Assembly (NCBI GenBank): GCA_003427395.1
Contig: BFEA01000434.1
Coordinates: forward strand, 493,442 to 524,363
From: Chara braunii
Lineage: Eukaryota > Streptophyta > Charophyceae > Charales > Characeae
Length of the DNA stretch: 30,922 bases
Direction: 5' to 3'
The position numbers and the translations under genes were made by a program. This document shows, piece after piece, positions 19,808 to 29,830 of this stretch. Below the pieces are notes generated by a model. The model worked only from the letters and a program-made list of their open reading frames with translations, was not told where the DNA came from and did no database searches. The first letter of the stretch is position 1, and each line of letters begins with the position of its first letter.

Positions 19808-20155
19808 AGAGGTCCCCGCAAAATCGTATTTTTTTTTCCTCTACTGCTTTCTGGAAGCAAAAAAAAAAAAAAAAAAAGTGCATTGTGCTGTCTGAGGGCA
19901 TACTCACTACGAGACCCCAAATCCGCAATTGGGGAAGGAACGATTTGAGGTTTTGGGCATGGTTGACGTCACACTGCTATGCCTTTTCAGATGGAACAAG
20001 GCCGCGGCCGTCTGGAGAAATGGGGATTTGGTACTTGGTTGGTCACAAGGCGCCATCGACTAATTGTGCATGTGAACGAATTTTCGCCAATTTTCGAAGA
20101 AAAATACAACAAATGAAAAAGGGCATTTGCGGTCACCTCCAGAGGTGACCGCAAA
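19808..20155. repeat. Possible short TIR element and a 14-bp perfect hairpin
   Basis: TTTGCGGTCACCTC (20126-20139) and GAGGTGACCGCAAA (20142-20155) form a perfect 14-bp stem with a CA loop. The left arm is also an imperfect inverse of AGAGGTCCCCGCAAAAT at 19808, so 19808-20140 may be a small TIR element (13/16 match). The rest of 19483-20446 shows an A18 run (about 19860-19877) and nothing else I can name. Confidence 0.4.
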
Positions 20156-20446
20156 ATCCCTTGCCCCGCGGATTCCCAGGCCACTGACAAAGGGCACTGG
20201 AATAGTACATTTGCGAATTTGGTAGATCTGTGTGATCGGCCTTTTACCCTTTTTTTTGGGATTTTGGTATTACAGGTCCATGTGTGAGTATGCCCTGACT
20301 GCAGACAACATATTTCCGCATCTCAAGGTTTGGTCGCGACCTCATCTTTTCTGCTTTGGGCAACAAACAGGTGACCAGTGTGACACACAGGTGCCATATA
20401 AACGCAAATTCACATACGTAAAATTCTCAGAAGTATGTGCTAGTTT

Positions 20447-21181
20447 GAGGGCCTCGTTCCACTACTCGTCATCTGCCACAAACAGTGGCGAGACTTGGCG
20501 AGGCCCAAAAGTGCATTTTTCCGGCGGAAAACGGCTCTTGGTTCCATTACATCGCCGCTGCCACGTGCGTTGTGGTTGCTGTCCCGGCCTGCTCCCCGGA
20601 TTGCGGTGGATGGCGAGCTAATGGAACGGTGGCGGCCTTCTCTTCACCATATACGCGGACTGGAAATCAAGGCCTCATTCCACTACTCGCCATCCACCAT
20701 GCATGGCGGATGCGACTTCGTTCCACTGGATCGCCAACAGCCACGAAATGGACGCTGTCCGAATTTGGGTCTGAAATCACTTGGCGATGTGTCGCCAAGG
20801 CTTTCCATTTCCCGTGCCTACAACGGCCCTTCGTGGAGGACGCTACTCCTCACCCCTCCGCGAAATGCTTTGTGTGGCCATTTCCCCTTATACAGCGGTC
20901 CTGACAGTCGACCTGCCTTGTCCCGTAGTATTGGCGAGTTTTCGCTGCACCTGGAGTGATTTCCAGTCCGAGTACATGGTGAAGAGAAGGCCGCCACCGT
21001 TCCATTAGCTCGCCATCCGCAAAAGTCCGGGGAGCAGGCCGGGATAACAACCACAGCGCACATAGCAGCGGCGATGTAATGGAACCAAGAGGCGTTTTCC
21101 TCCAGAAAAGTGCACTTTTCGGCCTCGCCAAGTCTCACCACTGTTTCTGGCGGATGGCGAGTAGTGGAACGAGGCCCTCAC
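20447..21181. mobile_element. Foldback/long-TIR element with GGGCCTCGTT termini
   Basis: Arms of about 222 bp (20447-20668, and inverted at 20959-21180) share GAGGGCCTCGTTCCACTACT, CCAAAAGTGCA, CATCGCCGCTG, GGAGCAGGCCGGGA and AGCTAATGGAACGGTGGCGG on one strand or the other. The terminal GGGCCTCGTT is identical to the Harbinger TIR start. A further internal terminus-like copy (GGCCTCATTCCACTACTCGC) lies at about 20672. Flanks show no TWA duplication. There is no ORF worth keeping; the frames through the arms mirror each other. Confidence 0.8.
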
Positions 21182-21313
21182 TCCAGGTGCAGCAAAAACT
21201 CGCCAACTTGAACATTAGGGGCCAACGCAGGTCGACTGTAAGGACAGCTGTGTCACGGGCAATGGCCACACGAAGCATTTCGCGGAGGGGTGAGGAGTAG
21301 CGCCCTCCACGAA
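20830..21313. repeat. Second inverted repeat interleaved with the first
   Basis: 20830-20958 (TTCGTGGAGGACGCTACTCC to CACCTGGAGTG) is inverted at 21179-21313 (CACTCCAGGTG to CCACGAA). Both carry CCCCTCCGCGAAATGCTT on one strand. The order along the strand is A, B, A', B', which a single simple foldback cannot give. Confidence 0.8.
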
Positions 21314-23759
21314 TGTGACGCTCTAACCTCACGGCCTGCGCTACCTTCCGGTCGGAGCGTTGCGGTTCACGGAAGGGGCCCGGGAAAGGCAGCGACGATA
21401 AGGTGTGCCAAAGATGTTTGGAAAATTGAGTGCGGGGACACCAACGGAACTGAAATCCCCCGTGTTGGTCCGAGTGTAGTAAGAAGAGGATCCGTCGCCG
21501 CGCGGGTTTTAAGGGAGAAAAAAACGCACACGCGGGACTCGCACCTATGGGAAATTCAATCCAAAAAGTATCGCTGAACTTCCCAACGAGCCGCCGCCCT
21601 TCATTTTGCGTGGAAGGGGGCGGGTACACACGTGATAATCTCGTTTTCGAATGAGATCGCGTCGGCGCTCGCTACACAACTCCGAGTCTAACGCGGAGGG
21701 CCTGAACCAAGTGGCCTTTTCCTTATGTTCGTCCTCGCCGCTTGTGCGATAGTGAAACCCCTTCGTCTGATAACGCTCGATGCGGCAACAATCGCTGCAC
21801 AAAGTATTAGGCCAATGAGGCTCCACTGCCGCCCACGGGACAACGATCAGTTCGTTAAAAGACAATAACAACGAATATGGCGGAAAGTGGGTATCAATGA
21901 TAACAAAACCGCACCAACGAATCCAGAGCTCTGAGTTTCGGGAGGAAAGTAGTAACGCCCTCCGATCTTGGCGACGACTTCTCGTACGTCCCACTCGCAT
22001 ACACGTGTCCTTTCCTCGTTGTACAGGAAGGGGCGAGGCGGGGGCACGGGAAGTTGGCGCCCGGTCGGGTTGGGGCCTTAAGTCCACATAGGAACAAAGG
22101 TAAGCACAGATCTGAATCGTACATCATCCGTTTGTCAATCCAGGCAACCCGATCATTCAGTCGCTCAGCCAATCATCCCTTCAATTGTGCTACAATGAAC
22201 CTGTAATCACGGCTCTCTACATGCACATATCGAATCGAGAGAAACAAGGTCACCATAGTTCGTCCATTATGAAATGTCGCGGCCGGAGAAGGGAGAGTAG
22301 GGACACAGACCAGGAGGGAGAAACGAGTAGAAAGCAATCACAAAGCGTAAGACAATCTTGCCCAGAGGTGTCCTGGCTTAAAAGCCGAGCGATCAAAAAC
22401 TCACATTCGACGATACAACTTTGGAATAGAAAGGAGAGAAACCACTGGTGTCATAAAATTCCACCATGGCCCCGGGCCATGCACTCACTTACTTCCGACT
22501 CGAACGTCTCACTTTACTGACGATCCCGGCCGTCACGTGCCAATCCACCATAGCAATCGTCACCCCGTCGACTTAGCCTTTGCGTGGCCCAGCTCGGATC
22601 CCACAGTCCGTCGGGCGATCCAGCATGCCGAGCGCCAAGACTACAGCCCGCTCGTCGAGACTTTTCGACTCGCACCTTCCTTCATACCATCTAGCCACAA
22701 CTTCCCGTAAGCGGGCTGATGAGTCAAGAGAGAGATTTTCGGGAGCGCTTGCGGAATTTACCGTTGCGGAAAGAAGGATAGATGCTAGGAAGGGTTATGA
22801 CTAAAACAGGGAGAAGTAGGAGAAGACTCAGGGATTACTCGTCGAAAGCCATATCAATCCTTCGGATCCCAGCTGAAGCCAATCATAATCGTCATGTATC
22901 AAGAATTCTCCTCTTACACAACGTGTCTCTTTGGCTAGAGAGAGTGCTAGGGGGTCGACTTGGTGTTTCAGCGCGGGGGATCTGAGCGAGAAGAAGAAGA
23001 GCGAGAAGAATAGCGCGAAACGGAACCAAGATTCAAACGATTAAGAAGGAGAGAAAAAACGTGCAAGGCGATGGGGAGATGGGAACCGGTTACAGAGAGA
23101 GGAGGAGTATGAGCACGAGGAAGGGAGTGTCGAGGACAGCGGGGGAAACGGGGAGGGGAGTAACAGCGATTTCGTCAAAACGAACATTTTATATTTTTTG
23201 AACGAAATTAAAATTGTCATTTTCATACTGATTTTGGTGATTTTTTGCGTTTTGAGCACACTATTTTGAGTACGTACCCCTCATTTGTTTATAGTTTGTG
23301 CTCATGTTTACCACAAGTTTTACATTGCTTTCTCACACATTTTGGGGGGTGTTATAGTTTCATTCGCATTATGTGAAGCTATAGGGGTCTTCATTATGGG
23401 TTTTTATTGTACTTTTCTATCATATCGATTAGCATTTACTATGTTTCGCAATATAATATCAGTTATTTTTTGTTTTTTATTGACAAATGCATTAAGACAA
23501 GAGGCACAAATTGAATATCATACTAAAAAACACATATGGCAGATTCAGTCAATGACAAAAAAACTCCATGGACATCTAAATATGTTTGAGACTTTTCGTG
23601 CCACCCAAGAATTACGAACAACGTTATGTGAATCTTTTTGAAGTTCATGTAAAAGAAAATTGACTTCTTTACATAAATACAAAGAAACATTGATGCAGAT
23701 TTTGGCTCATGCGACATATGATACATGTGCGCGGAAATATATGTATATAGAGAGAGTCC

Positions 23760-23760
<1 letters not shown>
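21314..23760. other. No recognisable gene (2.4 kb)
   Basis: Mixed composition: G+C-rich to about 22.1 kb and AT-rich after 23.1 kb. Several frames of 60-180 codons exist on both strands, but none shows a motif, domain or repeat that I can support. A plus frame at 23285-23641 (118 codons, hydrophobic then charged) is the least noise-like, and I do not call it. Confidence 0.5.
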
Positions 23761-23761
<1 letters not shown>

Positions 23762-23817
<56 letters not shown>

Positions 23818-23818
23818 T

Positions 23819-23863
<45 letters not shown>

Positions 23864-23868
23864 TTCTC

Positions 23869-23914
<46 letters not shown>
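23762..23914. repeat. (CT)n and (CTAT)n microsatellite
   Basis: CT repeats with short TTT interruptions run to about 23870. CTAT repeats then run to about 23914. It mirrors the GA/GATA tract at 7203-7336 in the opposite orientation. Confidence 0.98.
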
Positions 23915-23917
<3 letters not shown>

Positions 23918-24142
23918 GACTAAGACAATGTCTATGAAAGTTTGTAACCTAGACTTCATACAATCCTCCACACTACTGCTGATGTGCAGCCGTACATGAT
24001 CGTATAAAAGGTGGAAATCCACTTCGACATAAATTTCAAAAAAGAAAAAACTAAAATCCGGCACATGAAAAAAAAAAACGATATGAGCACTCATACGAGC
24101 GCATGATCTACTCTATTGCCATCCCCGTCAACATGTGCTAAG

Positions 24143-24838
24143 CTACAACTTTTTTACAACCAAATGTCCGGAATTGCTACAGCGGCGCAAGTGAACAAGG
24201 TCGTTGCTCAGACCGTTGGCTCGGCGGAGTACACTCTTTGCAATGTTGAAGTTGGTGGTTAACTTGATTTTTTTGAATTTGCGGTTGACCCCCGTTGTTT
24301 CTTCGTTCTCTACGATGACTGTTGAGATAGAAGCAGTGATGGCAGTCCTCCGAGCAACGAATTCTAACATTGCATCCCGTGAGTGAATACAATATTGTTT
24401 AACGTGTTGCTTGTACGCTCGCACCATCGAGTCTCCTGCATCACTCCGCGGGATCTTTTGTCTTCATGTCTTCGTTGCACATATTGTAAGCCCTTCGTGG
24501 TATTGAACAGCAACACATGCAATGGTGGCGCTGCATTTCTCTGTCATCGGGGCAGCCACAAGGCCGTAACCATAGAATACCTCTTTGTATCTTGCGTTCC
24601 CGTCCTTCTTGTAATTATTATTATTCTGACGGTCGCACACCCCCACGAGGTTGTAAATCTTTCTTCTCGCGCTTAGAGGATACAAGTGCAGTGACGGTTC
24701 GTAATATGCAAAATCTCAGGTGACAAGTCCGACGGCGTTACCCTGTCTCCTCAGCCGATCTGATATCAGTTCCCCCCATTTGATTGACGTTCCCCACCAA
24801 TCTTCTCTTAACTGCCTCTGCATCCATTCCGGGTCCAT
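24143..24838 (-). pseudogene. Unrecognised tandem ORF, copy B (231 codons, two stops)
   Basis: A single minus frame runs from ATG 24838 to 24143, interrupted by TGA at 24716-24718 and TGA at 24464-24466. The start follows an acceptor-like pyrimidine tract ending CTATGCAG. Landmarks are WWGTSIKWGELISD, DFAYYEPSLHLYPL, RRKIYNLVGVCDRQ, YKEVFYGYGLVAAP, ACVAVQYHEGLTICATK, HSRDAMLEFVARRTAI and FKKIKLTTNFNIAKSV. They align in order along the whole length with copy A (24951-25608). I recognise no family. Colinear similarity over more than 200 residues, at low identity, supports a real protein in the past. Both copies lie downstream of, and on the same strand as, the DUF7869-type gene. Confidence 0.65.
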
Positions 24839-24950
24839 ACTGCATAGACGAAGATGGGAAAAAACGAAAAAAACAAAAACATAAGCATAAGGAACATAGA
24901 CGAAGTACGGAACTGTGACCGTGAGTTTACAAGTCATTGCGGAACGGCGG

Positions 24951-25608
24951 TCAAAGCGGACACCGACGCAAGACGGACTGCAAGTTGTTCTGTTTGCCAC
25001 TTTCACTCCGATGAATATGATCGACAATATTAAACTTCGTTATTGTGTTAGTTTTTTTCAGTTTCTGTTTTTTTCCATCTTCGTTGTGGCATGTCATTAA
25101 AAGCGTCGCCACGTGAGTGACGATCCTCGACTTTTCGTTGATGAAGCGCAACATCGCATCTCTGATGTCGTTGCATATATGTCTGATATACTTCAACGTT
25201 GCCCTTTGCATGGTGGTCTCTTGCTCCATCGATGACACCTTCTTTCGTTCAATCCGTGTCGCGCACCGTGTCAGGCCACCATTATAACAAAACGCCACAC
25301 ATGTCACTGATGCCTCACGCCCACCCTCCCCCCACATGTGAACTATCCCCCACCCGTAAAACGCTTTGGTCCACTTGCCAGTGCCTTGCCTTGCGTTGTT
25401 TGCATCACTCCCCGCTGACTTGGCGAGGTTGAAAACTTGTAGGCGCTCCTCGTCGTACCACAACTCAATCGAGGGCTCCAAAACCGTAGTCGATTGCCCG
25501 CACACCCACAACCCTCATTTGCATTCTTGTTTTCCATGACATAAGGTCCTCCCATCTCATCGGCGTCCCCCATTTCTCATTAGGTTTCCACTCCGACGAT
25601 GTAGACAT
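24951..25608 (-). pseudogene. Unrecognised tandem ORF, copy A (one frameshift)
   Basis: It starts at ATG 25608, directly after a pyrimidine tract ending GTGTTTAG, which is intron-like and matches the site before copy B. The first frame gives WGTPMRWEDLMSW and DYGF, and ends at 25465. The second frame (24951-25511) gives EPSIELWYDEERLQVFNL, KWTKAFYGWGIVHMWGEG, TCVAFCYNGGLTRCATR, IRDAMLRFINEKSRIV and KKTNTITKFNIVDHI. Alignment to copy B places a one-base shift near 25485. There is no other stop. In-order shared features are W.GT..(R/K)W..L, D(Y/F), EPS..L, FYG(W/Y)G.V, CVA..Y..GLT.CAT, RDAML.F and FNI. Function unknown. Confidence 0.65.
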
Positions 25609-26069
25609 TCTAAACACAAAAAAAAAAAGAGAAAAATGCAATTCCATCGAACAATCAGCGATGTGCTTTGTGTTGTTCGTATTGAACATATGATCGTCAC
25701 TCATACTCCTTCCCTCGTCACGTCTACACAGATGTGTCTGAATCAGATCTCATATCGGTCGTTGACGCGGGCATCTTATCGGGGACTGCCAGCGACAACT
25801 GTGCATTGAGAGCGTCTCGTTGCGTTTCTGGTCTGACGATGAAAACATTCCAAAAACAATGAATGAACGAGGAAAACGCAATCCAAAGGAACAATTAGCG
25901 ATGTGCTCTAGTCTGTTCGTGCTGAAAAGATGATCTCCATTATGTCTGTCAAACGTTATGCCTGTAGGTTAGATTTGTCAGAAGCACATCCCATATCTTG
26001 TGTCGATGCAGACATCTTGTCAGGGGCGGCCAGCGATAGCTGTGCGTTGAGAGCCTCTCGTCTAGGGAT
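25588..26069. repeat. 241-bp tandem duplication spanning the DUF7869 gene terminus
   Basis: 25588-25828 and 25829-26069 align at an offset of 240-241. Matching blocks include AGCGATGTGCT (25657/25897) and GCCAGCGA followed by TGTGC (25800/26041). On the minus strand the upstream copy encodes the real C-terminus, EALNAQLSLAAPDKM...stop. The downstream copy encodes DALNAQLSLAVPDKMPASTT...stop in an otherwise matching frame. The unit's other edge coincides with the start of tandem ORF A: ATGTCTACATCGTCGGA is mirrored by ATGTTTTCATCGTCAGA. Confidence 0.8.
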
Positions 26070-28412
26070 CAGTATACCCGTCTCAGAACGTTTATTGTCG
26101 GACCATGCCCACACAACAGCGTCGAGGTCTTGCCACCCGTCATTTGTCTCAGTTTCGACTTTCCATGACTTTGCCCATGCACCCGCGTACAGCTTTGTCA
26201 AGTCTCGCTCCCTTCCGCAAGGAGTCCAGTACTTGACGGGGATGCGGTTATTGTCCCGCTCCATAACGCGTCCAATCCAGAACGTGCACCCCTTGTCGAC
26301 ATAGTCGTCAGGTGCGCGAAACATGACGAAGTTGTTGATCCTGACAGACTCATGCGGTTTGAACTCCGGTTTCGAAGCGTCTCTCTTGTAACCGACGAAG
26401 CAAGGTTTCCTGTGTGGCGAGTCGACAACATGCGGCGCGACGGATGGGAGGTCTTGTTTTTTGGGCATGGGGGCACGCCAGAAGGCACCTTCAAGGGGCA
26501 CAGTGCCGCTCTCCTCTTGCGAGATGTTTTCGAACTTTTTGAGATGGTCGGTCCAGTAGCTCAAGCGTCTACGCTTCATCGCTCTCGTGTGTTCGTCTTN
26601 TGTCTCTCATTGATTTTGCGAATTTTCCCACGATTTANGNAGGACACGCACCCCNNCCATTCCGTTAACGAAATCGCCTGCCAGCGGGTTAGGCGACTCA
26701 CGGCAAGGCTGGAAACCCCATTGAGGCCCTGCCCACCCATTGTGTGCGTCCCTTAAAAACCAATACATAGGGCCAGTGTCCGGGTCCCACTTTTTGTAAG
26801 TGCAGAACTCCTTGTACATCATGGCGGGGTTGTCCCCATCCATGTAAAATCGAAAGAGGTGCGGCGTGGCGTGGCCCTTGATTTTGTGATCGATGTATGG
26901 ATCTATCGCGGTTTTCCAGTCAGCAATCTCAGTGAGCAGCGTGCAATCGACTTCCTCTTCGCATGACGCTTTGAGGACATCGAAGAGCTTGTCCATGGTA
27001 TATGCATCGCAACCACTCAATTTTTTTGCAAACAAGCTGAACTTCGCATCTATGTCAGTGTGTGAGTGCTGCACTATCACGAACCCCATTTCGACGACCT
27101 CGAATATACGAAATTTCACAAGCATTGCCATGAACGCGAACACATACTTGTTTTTGTTTTGTCCCCCACAGTTGTCAGCCTGCACCCGCAACTTCGGCGG
27201 GAGCGCCCCTTCGCGTGCCTGGACATCTCTCAACACTTTGGCGAGCAAGGTGACCACCGCGTTTGAGCCGTGCGAGAGATACGAGAACCACGTGTGGACA
27301 ATGAGCGATGGCGTCCTACCATGCGCGATTATCCCAGTAAGATTAGTTTTCATCATCGTGTTATTCGACATTTCTTTTGATAAACGTCTTCTCGATGTGT
27401 GAGGTATCGCTGTTTTTGCCTGATCCATTCCATCGATAATGTTACACAGGCTCTCGTTCGGCCTTAGCTCCGAATCAGCGGACCACACGCTGTACTGTTT
27501 CCGGTGCGCAGACTGCAGCACAAGATGACTTTTCTGTTTTGCGACAAGCACCCTTCTCGGCTCGGGCAGAGCACCCTCTATGAGGATGCTATTCTTTATG
27601 CACTCGTTGCATCTCGCGTGGTCGGTCACCCTTGCGAGGCGAACGTGCCTGAAAAAGTCCCTCCACATCTTGCAGAACACTTGGTACGATGCGCAGTAGA
27701 CACCAAGCTTAAAGAGGCGTCTATGAATACTGACGAAGACGTCTTTCTTAGTGGCGTACACCGACGGGAGACGAATGCGGTTTCTAATCTCGAAGTTTGG
27801 GCTTGTCTCAGTCTGATCTGGCATCGGATCAGAATCGTCCAAGATGATGTCCTCAAACGCCGACCATGTAATGGCATAGGTGGTCGTTGTCCGCGGACGA
27901 CCGTCATGGCCGTGACCAGTGATGACGGTTCCGTCATCGAGGTCATCGATGTATCTTTTGTTTGTATTTCTGCCAACGCCCAGTATGAGACACCATGCAG
28001 TGACGCACACAATGTGCAACTGCACTACGGGTTTGACTGTGGGCTTACGGTCAACCAACAAAATAAAGTTTTGTAGTTTCGCCATCCACCACTTTCGTCT
28101 TTTCTGCCCTCGGAGAACACGGTAGTCTCTCCTACATTTCATAACGTCCTGCAATCTAAGTTTAGAAAGACATTGGAACGTCTTGCAACACGTTTTGTGG
28201 AGGACGGCCTGACACTCGTCGACGCTACATCTACGTTCGAAAGTGGAGGTGGATACCGAAGCATTTATTTTTCTGTTTCTGTATGTGTATTTTCTTTTTC
28301 CTTTTTCACCGCACAACATAGACAACGCAGATATCGCGGTGTCTTCTCCGACTGGCAAGTCGACGTCCGACGAACGAGCAACGAAAGCATGTCCATTGTG
28401 ACATATGATCAT
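25956..28412 (-). CDS. DUF7869-type, probably transposase-like protein (about 818 codons)
   Basis: One minus frame runs from ATG 28412 to TAA 25956, broken only by TGA at 26607-26609 next to a patch of Ns (26600-26656). The N-terminal part has a Cys block (LHKTCCKTFQCL) and RRDYRVLRGQKRRKWWM, then VVQLHIVCVTAWCLILGV. KKDVFVSIHRRLFKLG and ARCNECIKN follow, then IIDGMDQAKTAIPH, RVQADNCGGQNKNKYVFAF and VQHSHTDIDAKFSLFAKKL. This order is that of DUF7869 proteins of eukaryotic mobile elements. Acidic residues D330, D413 and D453/D455 could form an RNase-H-like DDD triad; that is inference. After the TGA comes a basic linker and a C-terminal domain (FWIGRVMERDNNRIPVKYW, VVWAWSDNK) of chromo/Tudor-like appearance. 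Unlike the Helitron and Harbinger genes it is nearly intact. The TGA may be sequence error or lie in an intron. Confidence 0.8.
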
Positions 28413-28785
28413 CAGTGCAAGTCGCCGGTGGCGAATTCAACCGAAGTGAAGGATCAGGAGACCCACACGCCGGTCCTATGCCGGCATCAGAAGGCAAGAC
28501 GCCGACGTCGTTGATGTTGTCGTCAAGACGAAGACGCCGCACGACGTTGACATTGGAAGATGCCACAGCCCGGTCTCACGGGAGGCGTCCGGGCATACTA
28601 TCAACACGGTGTGCATGATGGCCATGTTTCGACGTTGTGACGACAATGTCTGGAGACCGGCTCTCGCAGGAGTTTTCAGGAGCAGCGGGCACGGGCGTGT
28701 GAAAAGACTGCACAGATGGAAGCGAACTGTAGTAACTACTGTCCATCCCACTCGCCATGGAATCGCCAACACAGATGGGAACAAC
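28413..28785 (-). CDS. Possible N-terminal exon(s) of the DUF7869-type gene
   Basis: On the minus strand an acceptor-like CTCTTACAG (near 28788) precedes an open Ser/Pro-rich frame (MASGMDSSYYSSLPSVQSFH, from about 28760) that ends near 28576. A second frame (NVNVVRRLRLDDNINDVGVL) follows to about 28420. Either an intron or a frameshift would be needed to join these to the main frame. The low complexity suits a disordered N-terminus, but no motif proves coding. Confidence 0.25.
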
Positions 28786-28939
28786 CTGTAAGAGGACATA
28801 AAATAACAAAAAAATCGCGAACAGAAAGACACATGAAAAGGGATGCCGGTCCCCCCCTTCCCCACCCACCTGAGGAACTTCGGGCCACTGGTCTGATGCA
28901 GAGGGACCTGTGGATCCAGAATGGTGGAGCACGCCAACG

Positions 28940-28956
28940 AGCGCGCGCGCGCGCGC

Positions 28957-29010
<54 letters not shown>

Positions 29011-29037
29011 GAGAGAGTGAGAGAGAGAGAGAGAGAG
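28940..29037. repeat. (CG)n followed by (GA)n microsatellite
   Basis: GCGCGCGC runs over about 28940-28957. GA repeats with a few GT interruptions run to 29037. Alternating CG next to a purine tract can adopt non-B DNA. Confidence 0.97.
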
Positions 29038-29039
29038 GG

Positions 29040-29830
29040 GCGGGCGGACCCCCTTCCTATCCCGGAGCACCGAAGGGGGTCCGAGAGGGCAAGACGCACC
29101 CCTTTCAACCCCCGCAGCACGAAGGGGGTCCGGCGTTTCGGGAACGCCGGATCCCCTTGGTGTTACGGGGGAGCGAGGGGGTGAGACGGATCCCATTCAA
29201 CCCCCGCGGCATGAAGTGGGTCCGGGGGTGGGGTGGGGGGGGTAGCGAGGGGCGAGAATGGGACCCCTTTCATCCCCCGCAGCACGAAGGGGGTCCGGCA
29301 TTCCGGGAACGCCGGACCTCTTCGTGCTGCGGGGAGCGAGTGGGGGAGACAGACCCCTTTCATCCCCCGCAGCACGAGGGGGGTCCGGCGTTCCGGGAAC
29401 GCCGGATCCCATTGGTGTTGCGGGGGGAACGAGGGGGTGAGACGGACCCCCATTCAAGCCCCTGCAGCATGAAGGGGGTCCGGGGTGACAGCAAGGGGCG
29501 AGACGGACCCCCTTCATCCTCCGCAGCACGAAGGGGGTCCGGCGCCGGACCCTCTTCGTGCTGTGGGGAGCGAGTGGGGGAGACGGACCCCTTTCATCCC
29601 CCGCAGCACAAAGGGGGTCCGGCGTTCCGGGAATGCCAGATCCCGTTGTTGTTGCGGGGNAAGGGGGTCCGGCGTTCCGGGAATGCCAGATCCCGTTGTT
29701 GTTGCGGGGGAGCAAGGGGGTGAGACGGACCCCCTTCGTGCTGTGGGGGAGCGAGTGGGGGAGACGGACCCCTTTCATCCCCCGCAGCATCAATGGGGTC
29801 TGGCGTTCCGAGAACGCCGGTGTGAGGAAA
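29040..29830. repeat. G+C-rich array of palindromic units
   Basis: About seven irregularly spaced units contain GGGTCCGGCGTTCCGGGAACGCCGGA or variants, which fold back on themselves around TTCCGGGAA. Between them recur CCCCGCAGCACGAAGGGG, GAGTGGGGGAGACGGACCCC and GTGTTGCGGGG blocks. The longest fold is 29275-29334, with arms of about 30 bp (CCCCGCAGCACGAAG on one side, CTTCGTGCTGCGGGG on the other). Frames run open through it on both strands only because stop codons are rare in this composition. No gene is supported. Confidence 0.9.

Noticed and set aside
23285-23641. 118-codon hydrophobic/charged ORF
   Set aside because: It lies in AT-rich DNA and has no motif, homologous copy or splice-site support.
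26893-28076. Plus-strand ORFs of 169 and 190 codons
   Set aside because: They are shadows of the minus-strand DUF7869-type gene, whose motifs are clear.
29040-29830. CRISPR-like array
   Set aside because: Units are palindromic with variable spacing and no unique spacers of constant length, in a eukaryotic context.
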